Of a DNA stretch of 64,000 nt, positions 47,701 to 59,173 are shown in pieces. The position numbers were made by a program, and so were the translations under genes. This DNA is from Omphiscola glabra (Eukaryota > Mollusca > Gastropoda > Lymnaeidae). The stretch's first letter is position 1, and every line of letters starts with the position of its first letter. The notes beneath the pieces were generated by a model. That model did no database searches, had not been told where the DNA came from, and worked only from the letters and a program-made list of their open reading frames with translations. Location: the NCBI GenBank assembly GCA_964017045.1, contig OZ024799.1:32320236-32384235 (forward strand), read 5' to 3'.

Positions 47701-48585
47701 TTTAAAAATTAAATACAAAGCCGAATAGTGGTGAAAAATAAATCCCTAAAAAATTCATAACTTTTCTCCTATAAGCCATAGAAAGATTATCTTGGTGTCA
47801 TTGGAAAGCTTAGAGCTAGCTCTTTCCATAGCTTTCCAATGACATGCTCTTTGTGTATGTCTGATGTATTTGAAAATTTGAGTTGGAGTGCCTAATGACA
47901 TTGATGTTATTTATGTATATTTTTTATTGTTCAATGAAATCAATGTGCTCTATATTTTACCATTGGGCAAATTAAGATATCTCGTACCTCATTTCATTAG
48001 GTTAGGTTTAGATTTAGGGTTCAGTGTTAGGTTTAGGGTTCAGGTTAGGTTTAGAGATACATTTAGGAATTTTTTTCATTATTTTTTAACGTTTTATTCT
48101 TAATTTCACGGGTCACGGCAATCAAGTTGGCGGCCATGGTAAAAAAAACGCGGTACGATCTATTCGAATTTACAAAATTTAGCTTTATTAAAAATTGTCA
48201 TTTTAGTTATGGGTCCGCGTTTTTTACCATGACGAACAAAAAGTTTTTAAAAATGAAAAAATGATCTAAATCTATCCCTCACCCTAAATTCCTCCCTAAC
48301 CCGGTTTTGACCCTCTCCCTAAAAGGGTTTTGACCCTCTCCCTAACAGGGTTTTGACCCTCTCCCTAACAGGGTTTTGACCCTCTCCCTAACGCAAATGA
48401 CGCCACTACCCACAACTACACATCAGCCACTTTTTTTTTATTAAGAATAAATTTCTAAGAGAACAAATCCAAATCCTAGTTTAAAATCTATTGACTATTA
48501 CTTACCTGCAAACTTGATTAAATTTTGGCCTATTGTTTAAGGAAGAATTTCTAGACACCTTCGGATCATATCCACCTTCTGCCAT
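38715..48585 (-). CDS. MKRN: Makorin-type RING E3 ubiquitin ligase, seven coding exons
   Basis: Exons, in transcript order: 48585-48506, 45911-45780, 43146-42902, 42567-42350, 42175-41958, 41676-41566, 39069-38715. All junctions obey GT/AG with consistent phase and give 452 residues (human MKRN1 about 480). Domains in order: C3H finger VCRYFLHGACNKGDNC; C3H finger ICRYYQYGQCAYGDKC; a PAM2-like WVQARDFVPG, the poly(A)-binding-protein contact in MKRN1; C3H finger LCPYFAHGDCQFGVSC; the makorin Cys-His block ICDMCGMPRLHP to ECVAQHEKDMEL; RING CGICLDN, CNHCFCLNCIRQW and CPTCR; and C3H finger CSYFKEGKGECPFNSKC. The acidic tail LTDSESDSDSD recalls MKRN1. Makorins are RNA-binding E3 ligases. Introns 1, 2 and 6 are large and repeat-filled. 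Paralogue assignment (MKRN1 versus MKRN2) is not attempted. Confidence 0.95.
39545..39740. repeat. 48-bp intronic tandem repeat, four copies
   Basis: agatgtttgaaaagatagtg recurs at 39584, 39632, 39680 and 39728 (the last copy partial), exactly 48 bp apart, in makorin intron 6. The unit includes aacaaacagcactacatcg. Confidence 0.9.
40133..40373 (-). CDS. Possible alternative last exon of makorin
   Basis: In makorin intron 6, a long pyrimidine tract ending cttgtag precedes an open frame that takes phase 2 exactly as left by exon 6. It would replace the last C3H finger and tail with about 79 residues starting SELFKMSHTIEEIRHV and running through DSFYMLHKIFESI and LYELRIEVEARL to a stop at 40133. 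The peptide is amphipathic, not low complexity, and stands out from the AT-rich intron. No good donor or strong poly(A) signal was seen. It could instead be a fragment of another gene or transposon. No homologue is recognised. Confidence 0.35.
40605..40742. repeat. 13-bp minisatellite in makorin intron 6
   Basis: About ten copies of gcatacaagtaat or gcatacaagtaac. The 13-base unit gives Cys/Tyr-rich frames on the minus strand (40516-40741), which are artefacts. Confidence 0.9.
40743..41125. repeat. Possible dispersed-repeat fragment
   Basis: The stretch tgccaagtttcagctcgact, then ggaagtgggtcaattagc, resembles a repeat dispersed through mollusc genomes as I recall it. No protein motif; weak call. 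Confidence 0.3.
44340..45180 (+). pseudogene. Decayed coding sequence in makorin intron 2, unknown family
   Basis: On the strand opposite makorin, broken frames retain protein-like text. One is an acidic/lysine-rich stretch at 44325-44585 (DDDSEPSQEDC). Another is a piece from about 44878 reading FLRDLKSIGKILDKSKFLLE, one in-frame stop, then DDYLELLELTLIFLG. The latter resembles a widespread uncharacterised invertebrate protein family that may be transposon-linked; that likeness is from memory. Several stops and frame changes show it is not functional. Confidence 0.4.
45312..45464. repeat. 38-bp tandem repeat, four copies, in makorin intron 2
   Basis: tatatagcccagtaccccag starts at 38-bp spacing; the unit ends cctagggctaggctcact, itself an imperfect palindrome. 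Very similar copies. Confidence 0.9.
46871..47475. repeat. 178-bp tandem repeat in makorin intron 1
   Basis: agatggacattatctgtttg occurs at 46871, 47049, 47227 and 47405, exactly 178 bp apart. The unit includes agcagtagctttattagttt and a tail ending aaatgtgccttactt. A more diverged partial copy seems to lie near 46730-46790. The period is close to a nucleosome repeat length. Confidence 0.9.
47796..47844. repeat. Perfect 15-bp inverted repeat
   Basis: tgtcattggaaagct and agctttccaatgaca enclose a 19-base middle that itself contains gagctagctc. A strong hairpin in makorin intron 1, function unknown. Confidence 0.8.
48301..48395. repeat. 23-bp minisatellite, four to five copies
   Basis: Unit ggttttgaccctctccctaa plus cag. 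It lies in makorin intron 1 about 110 bp downstream of exon 1. Confidence 0.9.
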
Positions 48586-49876
48586 TATTTTTTGTTATAT
48601 TATTTATATCAATGTGTGCTGCAATTTGTGATTTTCATAAATATCAAATCCACTAACACAAGACTTCAACACTTTGCAACACACGAAATCAACTGACTAT
48701 TTTAACTGCAGCCACTCGAGATTTTATAGGCCTTTACCAAAATTCACACTAAAGATGACCACGTTGACTAACTTTCCATCTCAATGGTTCAACGGCTGTG
48801 ACAATTTCGCCACCTGTTTGTACCAAATCCTACTAGTAAACAGCAATGTGGGTAACATACGACCAAGCTTGAAGTTATCTTCCCTTTGTCATTTGATTGT
48901 GACATGGATTTTTATTTCTGTGTGGAGCGCTAGTACTAGAGAGGAGAAAAGAAAACTTAGATCCAACTAAACAAAAGCTTCGGCCTATCTGCAACATTAT
49001 TATCAAAAAAAAAGGAAAAAAAGGGGGGGGGGGGGGGGGGAATAATATTTTTTTAAAAATTAATAAACTGTATTAATATTTTATATCGCATATAGTTATA
49101 GGTTGTCGGAAGTACAGTAAAAATCAGAAAAATACGATATTTAAAAAATGTTGATATTTTCAATGAAATGTAAGTTTGGAGTTGGAAGAACATTTATATA
49201 CCTAGGGCGTAACCGGGGGCATTTTTTTTTGTACACCGGGTCCAGGTGAGAAGATCCCTGTTGGGTCCAAGTGTTGCAAAAGAAATGTTTTATATAATGA
49301 GAATATCTTTTACACAATATGCCTATACTTACACTCTACCTGCTGCGGGCAGTGGCTTAGCAAAGGGGGGGGGGGGGTGCGGAGAGCACCTGGTAACACA
49401 ATCCCAGGGGGTGACACCAAATGCATATTTACATAGTACAAACTGCTCGGTCTAATCGAATTTCATTATAGGGAAACCGATCACACTTACATTTTTCACA
49501 CATAAAATCAGTCCACATGCGTGCTTTATTTATAATTCAAGGATGATGCGTTAAAAATGAGGTGACCCTATAAATAGGTCAGAAAAACACAATTTCTATC
49601 ATAATTTAACGCCGATTTAAGTGTTCGGTAACTTGCGTGATATGAAGCTAAACAGATATAGGCATACTTTCTAAAAAAATAAAGCTTTCCATTGATATCA
49701 AATACGATGTAGTCAGGCGATAATAAGTAGCCTACCTGAATCGAATAGGTAAAAAATAAAAACATTTAAAAAATGACTTTGTACTTACTTATAGAATTTA
49801 CAAAATAATATTTTGCCCACTTTTCTTATATCTTTAATAATAAAATAAAATTGTTGAAACCAAATATTTCAATATA
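48586..49876. other. Upstream of makorin; no gene recognised
   Basis: Should contain the makorin promoter and 5' UTR, but no TATA or other element could be fixed. A G run lies at 49023-49040. A fragment near 49353 (cagtggcttagcaaagg) resembles the 30026 MITE end. Confidence 0.4.
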
Positions 49877-50345
49877 GGGGCCATCCATAAATGACGTCAC
49901 GCGTCTGGGGGGGGGGGAGGGGGTTAGATTTTTGTGACGATGTGTGACGAGGGGGAGGGGGGGGCCCTCAAGCAATGTGACGTCACATGAAAAGTAGAAT
50001 ATTGTAGTAAATAAATGCACTTAATAACGCTAAATTACAGAAATTTTTAACATATTCATTTATACAACAACCATCATTTTATTTTTAAACTGCTATCACT
50101 GAGAGAATCCGTGCAGGTATGCGAGGTCCAAGCAGATTCAGATCAAATTACAAGACGCCAAATAGGAGGAAACTCAGGGTGTAGTTGCAATGACATATGT
50201 GAGAATTTATGGCTAAAGACGGACACTGGAGTCATAGAATTCGCATTCCACGGCAACCACTGGGAGTGGGGTGGAAGGATAACAAATGGTTGACCGTGAC
50301 AGGGTGGGGGAGAGAGGTGGTGGTATCTTAGTAAATGCTCTAGGG

Positions 50346-51238
50346 CAGGGATTCTTAAATTTTTTACAGGGCTGCAGGCCCACTCCGTTTTAAACACACA
50401 CCCCAACGTATAAGTTATATTGTAATAAAATTAACAATAATTAAACAATTTAGTTATCTTAGTTTTATTTCTTTAATTAACTTTGTAGACAATGGAAAAA
50501 ATTACCATTAAAAGCAATGCGCCGACAAAATTCACAAGAAAAATATTTACCACACAAACTAATTAAAAGGAAAGCAGCAACAGTTAGCAATTGCAGCAAT
50601 TACAATCAGTGGCGTAGCTAGGGTTGGTGTCACACGGTCCGGTAAGCTCATAGTGTCACCCCCCCCCCCCCACACACACACACCCTTTCCACGATGTAAT
50701 TCTTCTTGTTAAACTTAGTCCACAGTATAACAAATACAAGAACAAAAAACATTAATTGAAGGCCATGAGGTAATTGTATTTAAGAACTGTGAGATGTACT
50801 TAGAATCACTCATTGTTATCAAAGGATAGTTTTATTTCTCAGAATTTAGATGAATACCGGTATAGATTAATGTCACTTACAAAAGTTAACGAACACTCCA
50901 TTCGGCGTTGAAACGTGGTCAAAACGACGTGTTTCTGACTTAATAATAAGGTAACCTAATTGCTGACGCATCAACTTTGAACTTTTAATTAAAAACGCAT
51001 TTTTATTGGTTACATGGGTGGAAAATGTACGCGTCATCTGTAATCCTTTTGTGGATTTCGGTTAGACCGAGCAGTGTGTGCTCTGGAAATACGCAATTTT
51101 TCAATTTGATGTCACCCCCTGAGATGGTTTCACCCCCGTGCGGTCTGCACCCCTCTAGCTACGCCACTGAATGCACTTTTCTGGTCTACCACACCTCAGG
51201 GCTGTGGAGGTACTTTTACCACTGGATAAGAACCACTG
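50346..51238. mobile_element. hAT-like element nested in the 49877 transposon
   Basis: Starts cagggattcttaaat and ends ttataagaaccactg-like (actggataagaaccactg). Flanks ctctaggg and ttctagtg agree at six of eight bases. Inner subterminal text cagggctg occurs at both ends. It contains another element at 50607-51169. No transposase frame. Confidence 0.55.
50607..51169. mobile_element. MITE of the cagtggcgtagctag family, innermost of the nest
   Basis: The left end cagtggcgtagctagg and right end ctagctacgccactg form a perfect 15-bp TIR. Flanking octamers attacaat and aatgcact agree at only five of eight positions, so the duplication is doubtful. Inside each end is a gtgtcac/gatgtcac motif. It has no coding capacity. 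Confidence 0.65.
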
Positions 51239-51486
51239 TTCTAGTGAAGTGTTTTTTTACACAGGTGCTGTAATTTGATATCCACGGGAGGTGACTCTCT
51301 TAAGGGTTTGTAAAGGACAATAGTGGACACAGTGAATTTTTGTAGAGGGGGGGGGGTGTAGAGATTTGTGACGTTATATTTTAGGGGGGGGGGGTCTAAC
51401 TTTTTGTGACGATTTGTGACGATGGGGGTAGGGGGGGGGGTAACAAAATCAGCAAAAATTGCGTGACGTCATTTATGGATGGCCCC

Positions 51487-53023
51487 ATACCAGAAATACT
51501 CAAAAATAAGTAGTATTTTCGTCGCTTCCTCACTAGAGCTGTCCCTTAATATTTGAGGACGATTGTCATACAGCGCAATGTCTTTTACAATTTTACATAC
51601 TGTCTGCAATTTCACTCTGTCAGGGTCTGGGGAGTCACTCGAACTTATGGCTCAGGCCTGGGGAGTCACTCACCAGACCCTTGCCAGAGGAGCTCGGGGG
51701 GGGGGGGGGATGGAACCAACATTTGACCGTCTTTTTTAAATAGTTTTTTTACTGGAGGCTTCGGTGATCACAATGAATAACACCGCAGTCTTCCTCAACG
51801 TTGTCTATTTGCTTAAAGAGCCAAGTTAATATAAAAACACTTGAATGGGTCTAGACGGCGGGGGCAAGCTTTAGGCTTAGACGATTGTCTAGCCGCGTAG
51901 TCCACAATGTGGTCCCATGGGTGTGAAAAAAGCTTACGTAAGATGGTGGAGATTTGAGCGAAGAACACAAAAGGGTGGTAGATGACAGTCGGGATGATGA
52001 AGAGGTCGCTGATTACATTGAAATACCAGTAAAACACATTTTAATGCCATTTTTTTAAATTAAATATTTGGACAACATTTGATAATTATTATATGAGTAG
52101 GACCTTAATAATAATTAAATTACACTTAAAATAATGAATTATGGTTTTATTTCATACATTTATCTCATGTGCCAATGATTTCTTATTGAAAGAGAATTAG
52201 TAGTTATAAGGGGGGGCCATCCAGCAATGACGTCAATGTTATTTTGGTCAATTTTTACCCCCCCCCCCTCCCCCAAACGCAGAAAAAAAAAACAATTAAA
52301 AAAAAAAAAAACAACAACACAACACTATTATCAGTCAAAAATTCGTGGACCCCCAACCAATTGAGAAACAAATTACATAATAAACTCTAAATGGTTTAAA
52401 TTGCAATCCATGCAACCAGTGAAGTATCCTCTTCAAAACCATGCACAGAAGCATTACTTACTTTGTGATAAACTAAGTTATGTCGGGGAGATAAGAGGGC
52501 AGACTCTTTTACATCACAATCACGCTAATAAACAAACTAAAAACATTATTTTTACCGCGAGCGAGAACCGCACCACGATTCGCTTCGGCAAAAGCATAAT
52601 CTATGAGCAATAGCTTACTCCAGTTAACTTGTACTCAGTAAGTTCATTGGCTTCATGTATAATAGCACAACCATTTGTAAATCACATAATTAAATGTGTG
52701 AATTATAATATGTATACAATTTAAAGCAGGGGCGTCACTAGGGTTGTGTCACAACATCACCCCCCCCCCCCCTAGTGACGCCAATGGTCTACAGTAGGCA
52801 GGACGAAGAAGACAATATATTTATCTAAAAGCGAGAATAGTACCACGAGCTTAATTAGCCGTCGCAATTCCATTTACTGGCTAGCTAAAACTTTTATTTG
52901 GAATTAAAAATAAAATTAAAACGGAAGTAAACGTATGAACTAGAATGCATTTATACGGTATATAATATACACGTGCGCATTCACTGGATACGTTTTGCAT
53001 CCCAGAAGGGATCCTTAGCTAAG
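51487..53023. other. Intergenic with transposon ends
   Basis: Holds a single end like the 49877 TIR (ggccatccagcaatgacgtc at about 52214) and a possible 60-bp element at 52727-52786 with ends ggcgtcactaggg and ctagtgacgcc but no target duplication. There are also several homopolymer runs. No gene. Confidence 0.45.
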
Positions 53024-53189
53024 CAGTGGTGTAGCTATGGTTAGTGCCGCCCGTGGAGGGTCGAGAATTCCGCCGCCCCCATCCAGAAAAAGAATGTAGG
53101 AGGGCCGGAAATGTTATCCTCAATTTAAAGAAAGGAAAAGTGTCGCTCGGGGCTGACTGCGACCTGCGCACCCCCTTCTTATGCCACTG
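53024..53189. mobile_element. Possible MITE of the cagtggcgtagcta family, 166 bp
   Basis: Ends cagtggtgtagctatgg and cttcttatgccactg are imperfect inverted repeats. No 8-bp duplication is visible, so it may be old or rearranged. Confidence 0.4.
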
Positions 53190-53635
53190 GAGTCACGCAC
53201 ATCTTTACCGAGCATTTCAGCTCATGCTTCCATCATAGTTAATCAGTACAATACACACTGATCGGCTGCTGTTCCTCGAGGACAAAGAGGATAAAGAAGA
53301 TACACTGACAAGTTAGACATTTTATCGTCTTTTCTTTTAAAACTTTCCCCCCCAGCTCCCTCCATAGACACGTGACCTCATTTATGAATGACCCTTATTT
53401 TTTTTAAAAAAAGTATGACTATTCAAATGTTATCTTTTTCACGAGGGGAAAACCGTGAAACACATGGAGAAAAGATCTCTACGTAGGGAGTGAGAGAAAT
53501 AGCCAGAAGTGGACAGAGCTGGAAAGAATATCTCAGAACGGCGGTAGCCTGCACGTAAATGATTTGCGAATGATCTATGGCATAGATTCTATGTGTCACA
53601 AATGACTGGGGAGGGGGTACAGGACAGAGCTCCAT

Positions 53636-54308
53636 TGTTAGGATAACTTATATGATGGACGGAAATTGCTGTTAGTTTTGGGAGAGTATTGTTAAAGGGT
53701 CGAGGTTAAGGTTAATAAATTGTCGCATCTTTGAGATAGAGGGGATGGTTTCTTTCCATGACTTCGCATGCTAATTTTGGGGTTAAAGACGGGAAATTCT
53801 AATTGACCGAAAATTGAGGGGGCAGGGATGTGTTATTAGATAGCATTCCCGGGCCACCTATGGAGGTAGAGAATGGTATCTAAGACAGAACTCTTCCTGA
53901 CATGGGAGGTTAGTTGAGTTGGAAGTAGAGAGAAACGAGCGAAGATAGCGGTTGATAGGGAATAGTTTCAAGAGACATCGGGAGACGATAGTTGACTGGT
54001 GGAACAAATGAATAGTTGAGACGAAACTGTGAACAGTCTAGAAACAGTCATAGCTGTAGAGATTCAGTGACAATCAGTGAGGACTACTAGAAGAGCTTTT
54101 TATATTTTGTAATAAATACATTCTCTTTGATCATCTGGACACCTGGAGTTTAAGTTGTTAAGTTGTCATTCAAGTCTACGTTGTGTTTTGTAAGTCCCAA
54201 CGCCTAGATACTCACAATATAAATCACAGTGAGGAGCGGTCATGCACTGACCACTATTAAATCAATACAGTTGGTGATAAGTCAGGACCGGAGCCCTCAT
54301 TCGTAACA
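53636..54308. mobile_element. LTR-like segment
   Basis: Starts tgttaggata and ends ttcgtaaca (TGTTA...TAACA), with a candidate poly(A) signal gtaataaata near 54110. The architecture resembles the segment at 24822-25601, although the sequences differ. No direct repeat partner, primer site or pol gene was found. Weak inference. Confidence 0.3.
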
Positions 54309-56279
54309 ACCGTTCTGTGACACGATGGTCTATGGCACAAACTCTATGGTCTATGGCACAGACTCTATGGTCTGTGGATGTTGAGACCCGCTGGCTCAAT
54401 CCCTGCCCATCGCTACCCCACGTGATATGACCCAATTAGGGGACCATACAGTGTACTTGCTATAATAACAATGACTCATAAACAATGGAAGTTTACCAGG
54501 CCACGCTGACCGTGATATATCTTAGACAATTATCGCGTTATGACCAGGGTCAACGGAGGCACGCAAAGATGCGGGGCAATCACGCTAGCTAGACATATAA
54601 ATAAGAAGCGTGCCCGCTATTCTCTTTCTTACCTGTAATTTGACAAGCAGAGCCTGGCTAGCAGCTATTGTTGTTAAAGTTTGTTTATCCAAAATTTGTC
54701 TAGGTTAGTAATATTATTATTGTTAATTGTTAGTTTCATATGTATGTACTTTTTAGTAAGACATTTTAGGATTGTAGTTAGTTACTTAAGTTACTATTAT
54801 AATACTAAGTTAGATTATGATTAATTGTTACTAATGTGATAGGATTTTAATTCTTAGTTATAGCTAATACGTTGTATTTGTTATTCTCATTTACAGCCAG
54901 TTCAGTTTAGTTTAGTATAGGCATAGGATACTATCGTATAGGATAGACAGTATAGGATAGACAGTATAGTACAGCATAGTTAAGTAGTAGATAGTAGAGT
55001 TGATTTGAACATATTAGAGTAGAGTTCATGTGAACATAGTAGAGTTGAGCATAGAGTAGAATATAGCTCAGTATAACTCATAACTCAGTAAAGTTGAGAG
55101 CACAGTCAGTGGGGTTAGCGCAGACTAACTCTGACGTCATACTGAACAAGTCCAGTGTAGGGCGAGACGCACCGCACTAGAATTAGCAAAGGCAGCCAGC
55201 AGTCGTGTTATGATACACACCGTAGAGCGTGGCTGGAATTCGACGCCTTTCACCCCCTCACCCGTTGAGTGACCAGTGGCAGCGAGAGAGAAGCGAGAGA
55301 CCATTCACCTGAGGGCTTGTTGTGTGTTGTGGGACTTGGCTGGTGTGTTAGCGGACCTAGAGATCAACTATTACGGACCGTTATAGATGGAGAATTTAAT
55401 CTCTGTTGTTTTGTCTAGGGCTCGTTCTAAAAACAGTCCATAATAAAGGACGATACCACAGGTTAAAAATAATAACAAATAAAACGACAATTAAGGCCAG
55501 AGCTAATTACAATTAATAACTTTTTAATTTGTGAACTTCAATTAAATAATAACAGCAAGTGAAATATGATTGAAATTATAAACTTACAGATTTGCTGGTA
55601 CCGGTACTGTATATCAAAATACAATGAGCACAAAATTGTATGAGGAAATAAAAATCTCTACATACAACAAAGTATAATGACACACAGCATGCCTCGTAAT
55701 CAAGGAAAGGAAAATCTCTCCCTCTCTATCGGTCAGCCCTTTTTATAGGCAGTTTCAGATGATCATTCTGGAAATGGAACACACAGTCTTACTGCTTCCA
55801 ACATTTTCTAGATTGTTCTATCCTGTTCCACAGAAACGGATGATAGTTAACAAAAGTATCATCAAAGGGATATTTTTTCTAGCCGCCCCAACACGGGACC
55901 GACTTGAAAGAGGTCATGCACGTGGAAGGCGGGCAAAGTGTGTCTCAAAATACGTCGTCCCTTATAACACCAACAGAGGACCGACAGTCCAGTACACAAT
56001 GTCATTGTATTGGTTATACTAATTGATTGTATTGTATCCACCATTATTTCGTTCTTTATGTTTGTGTGTGTTTAGTTATTTTGTTTATACGGTAATTAAA
56101 TATTTATTTGTGGGCTGAACCTGTGTCTTTTTAGTAATAATAGAAGTGAGAGCGAGTGAGAGAGTCATAATAATAGAGTTAGCGTGAGTGAGACTGAATG
56201 TAGCATAGTCAATCGATAGTAATCATACCCTAGACATAGTGGCAGTGAAGCAGTACTAATATTCGTTAAAGCTAGGGAC

Positions 56280-56313
<34 letters not shown>

Positions 56314-56824
56314 ATACATTACCAGAATCCTCAACAATGGCACATAATTTATGGCACAGACTCTATGTTGTCTCGACCATCCTGTAACAATTTACAAGAA
56401 CGAAACAAATAAAGTAGAATAGTCCATTGGCAGTTAATATTTAAAATATTATTTAATTAATTTCATTTAAAACGATATTCAGTTAACAATTAAGTTAGTT
56501 GATAAAACAAGTCACCCAAACATAGATAGCATTTTAAACACCCATTGCAACATGTGCCCTACTGTGCCACTTGACAAAGGCTCTTACAGTCGTGCAGAAA
56601 AAAATGAGGAAAAACAATCAAATTATTAATCTATTTACAAATTCATGTTAACAGCACACAAAAAAGGTGGATTTTCATAAGTTGAAAAAATAAGCGACTG
56701 ATTAGCAATGAAACAACCAAATTACACGAATTTGAAAAGTCTGATCGAGAAAAAAGAGTGTTAGGAAAACAAAAAAGTGATACATTTTCTTTAGGTGGCT
56801 AAATTAAAGGATTCTGTATAACGA
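54309..56824. other. No gene recognised
   Basis: Includes tandem ctatggtctatggcaca near 54325-54375, short gata/tagta-rich repeats at 54900-55070, and an imperfect (ta)n tract at 56280-56317. A tataaata motif near 54600 could belong to an unrecognised element. No coding frame is supported. Confidence 0.4.
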
Positions 56825-56825
56825 T

Positions 56826-57105
56826 TGGGGTTGGGTTGTACCATTGGGGACCTTTGGGTTGGTTTGTGCCACTGGGGACGTATGGGTTGGGCTGTGCCCT
56901 TAGGGACCTATGGATTGGACTGTGCCATTGAGGACCTATGGGTTGGGTTGGGTTGTGCCACTGGTGACATGACTATGGCTTGGTTCTGCCATTGGGGGCC
57001 TATGGCTGGGTTGTGCCATTGGGAACCTATTGGTTGGATTGTGCAATGGTGTCCTATGGCTGGGTTGTACCATTGGGGACCTATGGGTTGGATTGTGACA
57101 TTGGA
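56826..57105. repeat. Degenerate minisatellite, gggttgtgccattggggac type
   Basis: About ten irregular copies of tatgggttgggttgtgccat followed by tggggacc. The Gly/Trp-rich frame over it (56825-57154) is an artefact. Confidence 0.85.
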
Positions 57106-58595
57106 TTGGTCAGAGCCTCCATACTGTTTATACTTTTATGTTAGGAACTGGTGAACAACAACCGTACTGATAGTATTTGATCAAATTAATGGCAAGGAAA
57201 ATGGGACCTATATATGCGTGTTTATTTATGGGCCATTTGGAAAAAATAACTTAAACAAGAACATAAAAATATATGTCCATTTATAATAAGACAACATGCA
57301 GTCACAGTTTCCTGCTATAATCATCTTTCCGTTACCATTCATGTAAAAAAATGCCATTCCTTTCACTCAACTGCTTAGACTAAGACAAACAATCGGCAGA
57401 AGCGGCCCTGAGCACGAATCTCTTAGACTAAGAAGACTTTGCAGGAATGATGATGACTGTTAGGAAAGAATAGCGAAAATGTAGGATTTCCCCCCCGGAA
57501 AGTAGATAATATCCTAAGCCATTTTAAGAAGCAGCTGTCACGGGAATTCAAGGTATGACCAGACAGGATTCGTTTAAAGCAACTCATTACACATTGTAAC
57601 TATTGGTATATTATATGCGAGTAAAGTACCTGAAAGAATTTCAAAGAAATTAATAAAAAGATTTGGTATGCTGATTCCAAAGGGTATAAACCAAATTCAC
57701 AATTTTACATAGCTGCAATATCTCTTTTTCTGTTTGGTCTTTATATTGTAATTCCAGCCATTTACTTTTCCGTTCTTCTGATCTTTGGTTTTATACGCAT
57801 ATATTATGTAAGTTTAATTTATAATTATACTAATTTTTGTTGTTGTAATAATCAAGTCATACGCTGAAACGTTTGAATTTGTATTTTGACTCATCACAAT
57901 TAAAGCCTTACATATAATGTTTTATTGAAACAAACTGTGTCTCATTCTACCATCTACTCCAAAGCTTTATCGCAGTCCAACACGCCAACCCTTTTATTAT
58001 TTACATTCTCAGTGATGTCAGTTTCATTCACACTGACCACACTTTGATAAGCATTGGTCAAAACTTTGATACACACTGCCCACACTTTGTTGACTCCGTC
58101 AAACCTTGATTAGCCCTTTACACACCTTTATACATACATTCTGTCCACATACTGATACACACAGTCCAAACCTAGATACACACTGGTTAATGAGTAACCA
58201 CTGTTGTTTAAAGTTTCATTACACACAACTCTACATGAGTATACTAGGGTATAAGGCGGCGCCCCATGGGCGGAAACCCCAACAAACCTGCGCCCACTTA
58301 AGCTTAGAACAACAGACATATGTACAATCAAACTTTACAAACTGTGTAACCTTTAACCCCACAAACAAATCCCATCCCAACCACCCCTCCAAAAAATTCT
58401 GGGGTTGGGGGGGGGGGGCGCGAAACATCTCGCCACACTGATTACAAGGGTTATTATTCTACATACAAAAAAACATGGCGACATTGTGTTATTTGATATT
58501 TAGGCGAGGCTGCAGTGGAGCGAGCTGTACAAGGGGAAGGTTGTAGCACGCGGCGTGTGAAAGCTGGAGAAGAGAACAATAACACAGCGTTGCAA
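57106..58595. other. No gene recognised
   Basis: Unique-looking sequence with a loose tandem cacactgaccacactttgat pattern near 58030-58150. Short frames lack domains. Confidence 0.4.
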
Positions 58596-58633
58596 AGTCG
58601 GCTCTGTACTCCAGTTTCCACACACCGCGTGCT

Positions 58634-58805
58634 TCATAGTCATTCCCATAAGTCCCATTTCTGAATCCTTCACATTTCATAGTCATTCCCATAAGTCCCA
58701 TTTCTTAATCCTTCACTTCTCATAGTCATTCCCATTTCTTAATCCTTCACATCACATAATCATTCCCATAAGTCCCATTTCTTAATCCTTCACATGACAT
58801 AATCT
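58634..58805. repeat. Minisatellite, cattcccataagtcccattt type
   Basis: About four copies of catagtcattcccataagtc plus ccatttcttaatccttcaca. Copies vary by a missing block. Non-coding. Confidence 0.85.
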
Positions 58806-59173
58806 TTATTTCCCCTGACTAATAGTATAGGGACCACAGTTATTGCTTTTTCTTTTTCAACTTCTGATTTCAAACCTCATGCATGCTAACAGGTAATTAA
58901 ATACATCAATTCACAGCCACGGATCGGTTAAACAATATGCAGTATCGAATATGACACGGGCATGAACATCAATACAAAGAAGAAATCGTGCTACAATTGA
59001 TGACCAACTAGCACAAGAAACACAGAGTAAATACACAACGAAACCCGACTTATAATTAGATGTGGACGACTCGTTGTAACGGGGAGTACCGTCCACTGAC
59101 ATTTAGACCCAAACTGCAATAATTATTTTGCTGCGCACAGTATTTTAACAGAGGTACTTATCGCTGGAGAGTG

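Larger units (their letters stand above)
49877..51486. mobile_element. DNA transposon with 26-bp perfect TIRs, carrying nested insertions
   Basis: The left end is ggggccatccataaatgacg continuing tcacgc; the right end is its exact reverse complement. The flanking trinucleotide ata on both sides is a possible target duplication. Subterminal G-rich blocks with tttgtgacgatgtgtgacga occur at both ends in inverted orientation. There is no transposase. A hAT-like element at 50346-51238 accounts for most of its length. Superfamily not assigned. A related single end lies near 52208. Confidence 0.75.

Noticed and set aside
52727..52786. Sixty-base element with ggcgtcactaggg-type ends
   Set aside because: Inverted ends are visible but the flanking octamers do not match, and the interior is only a C run; too little to call a transposon.
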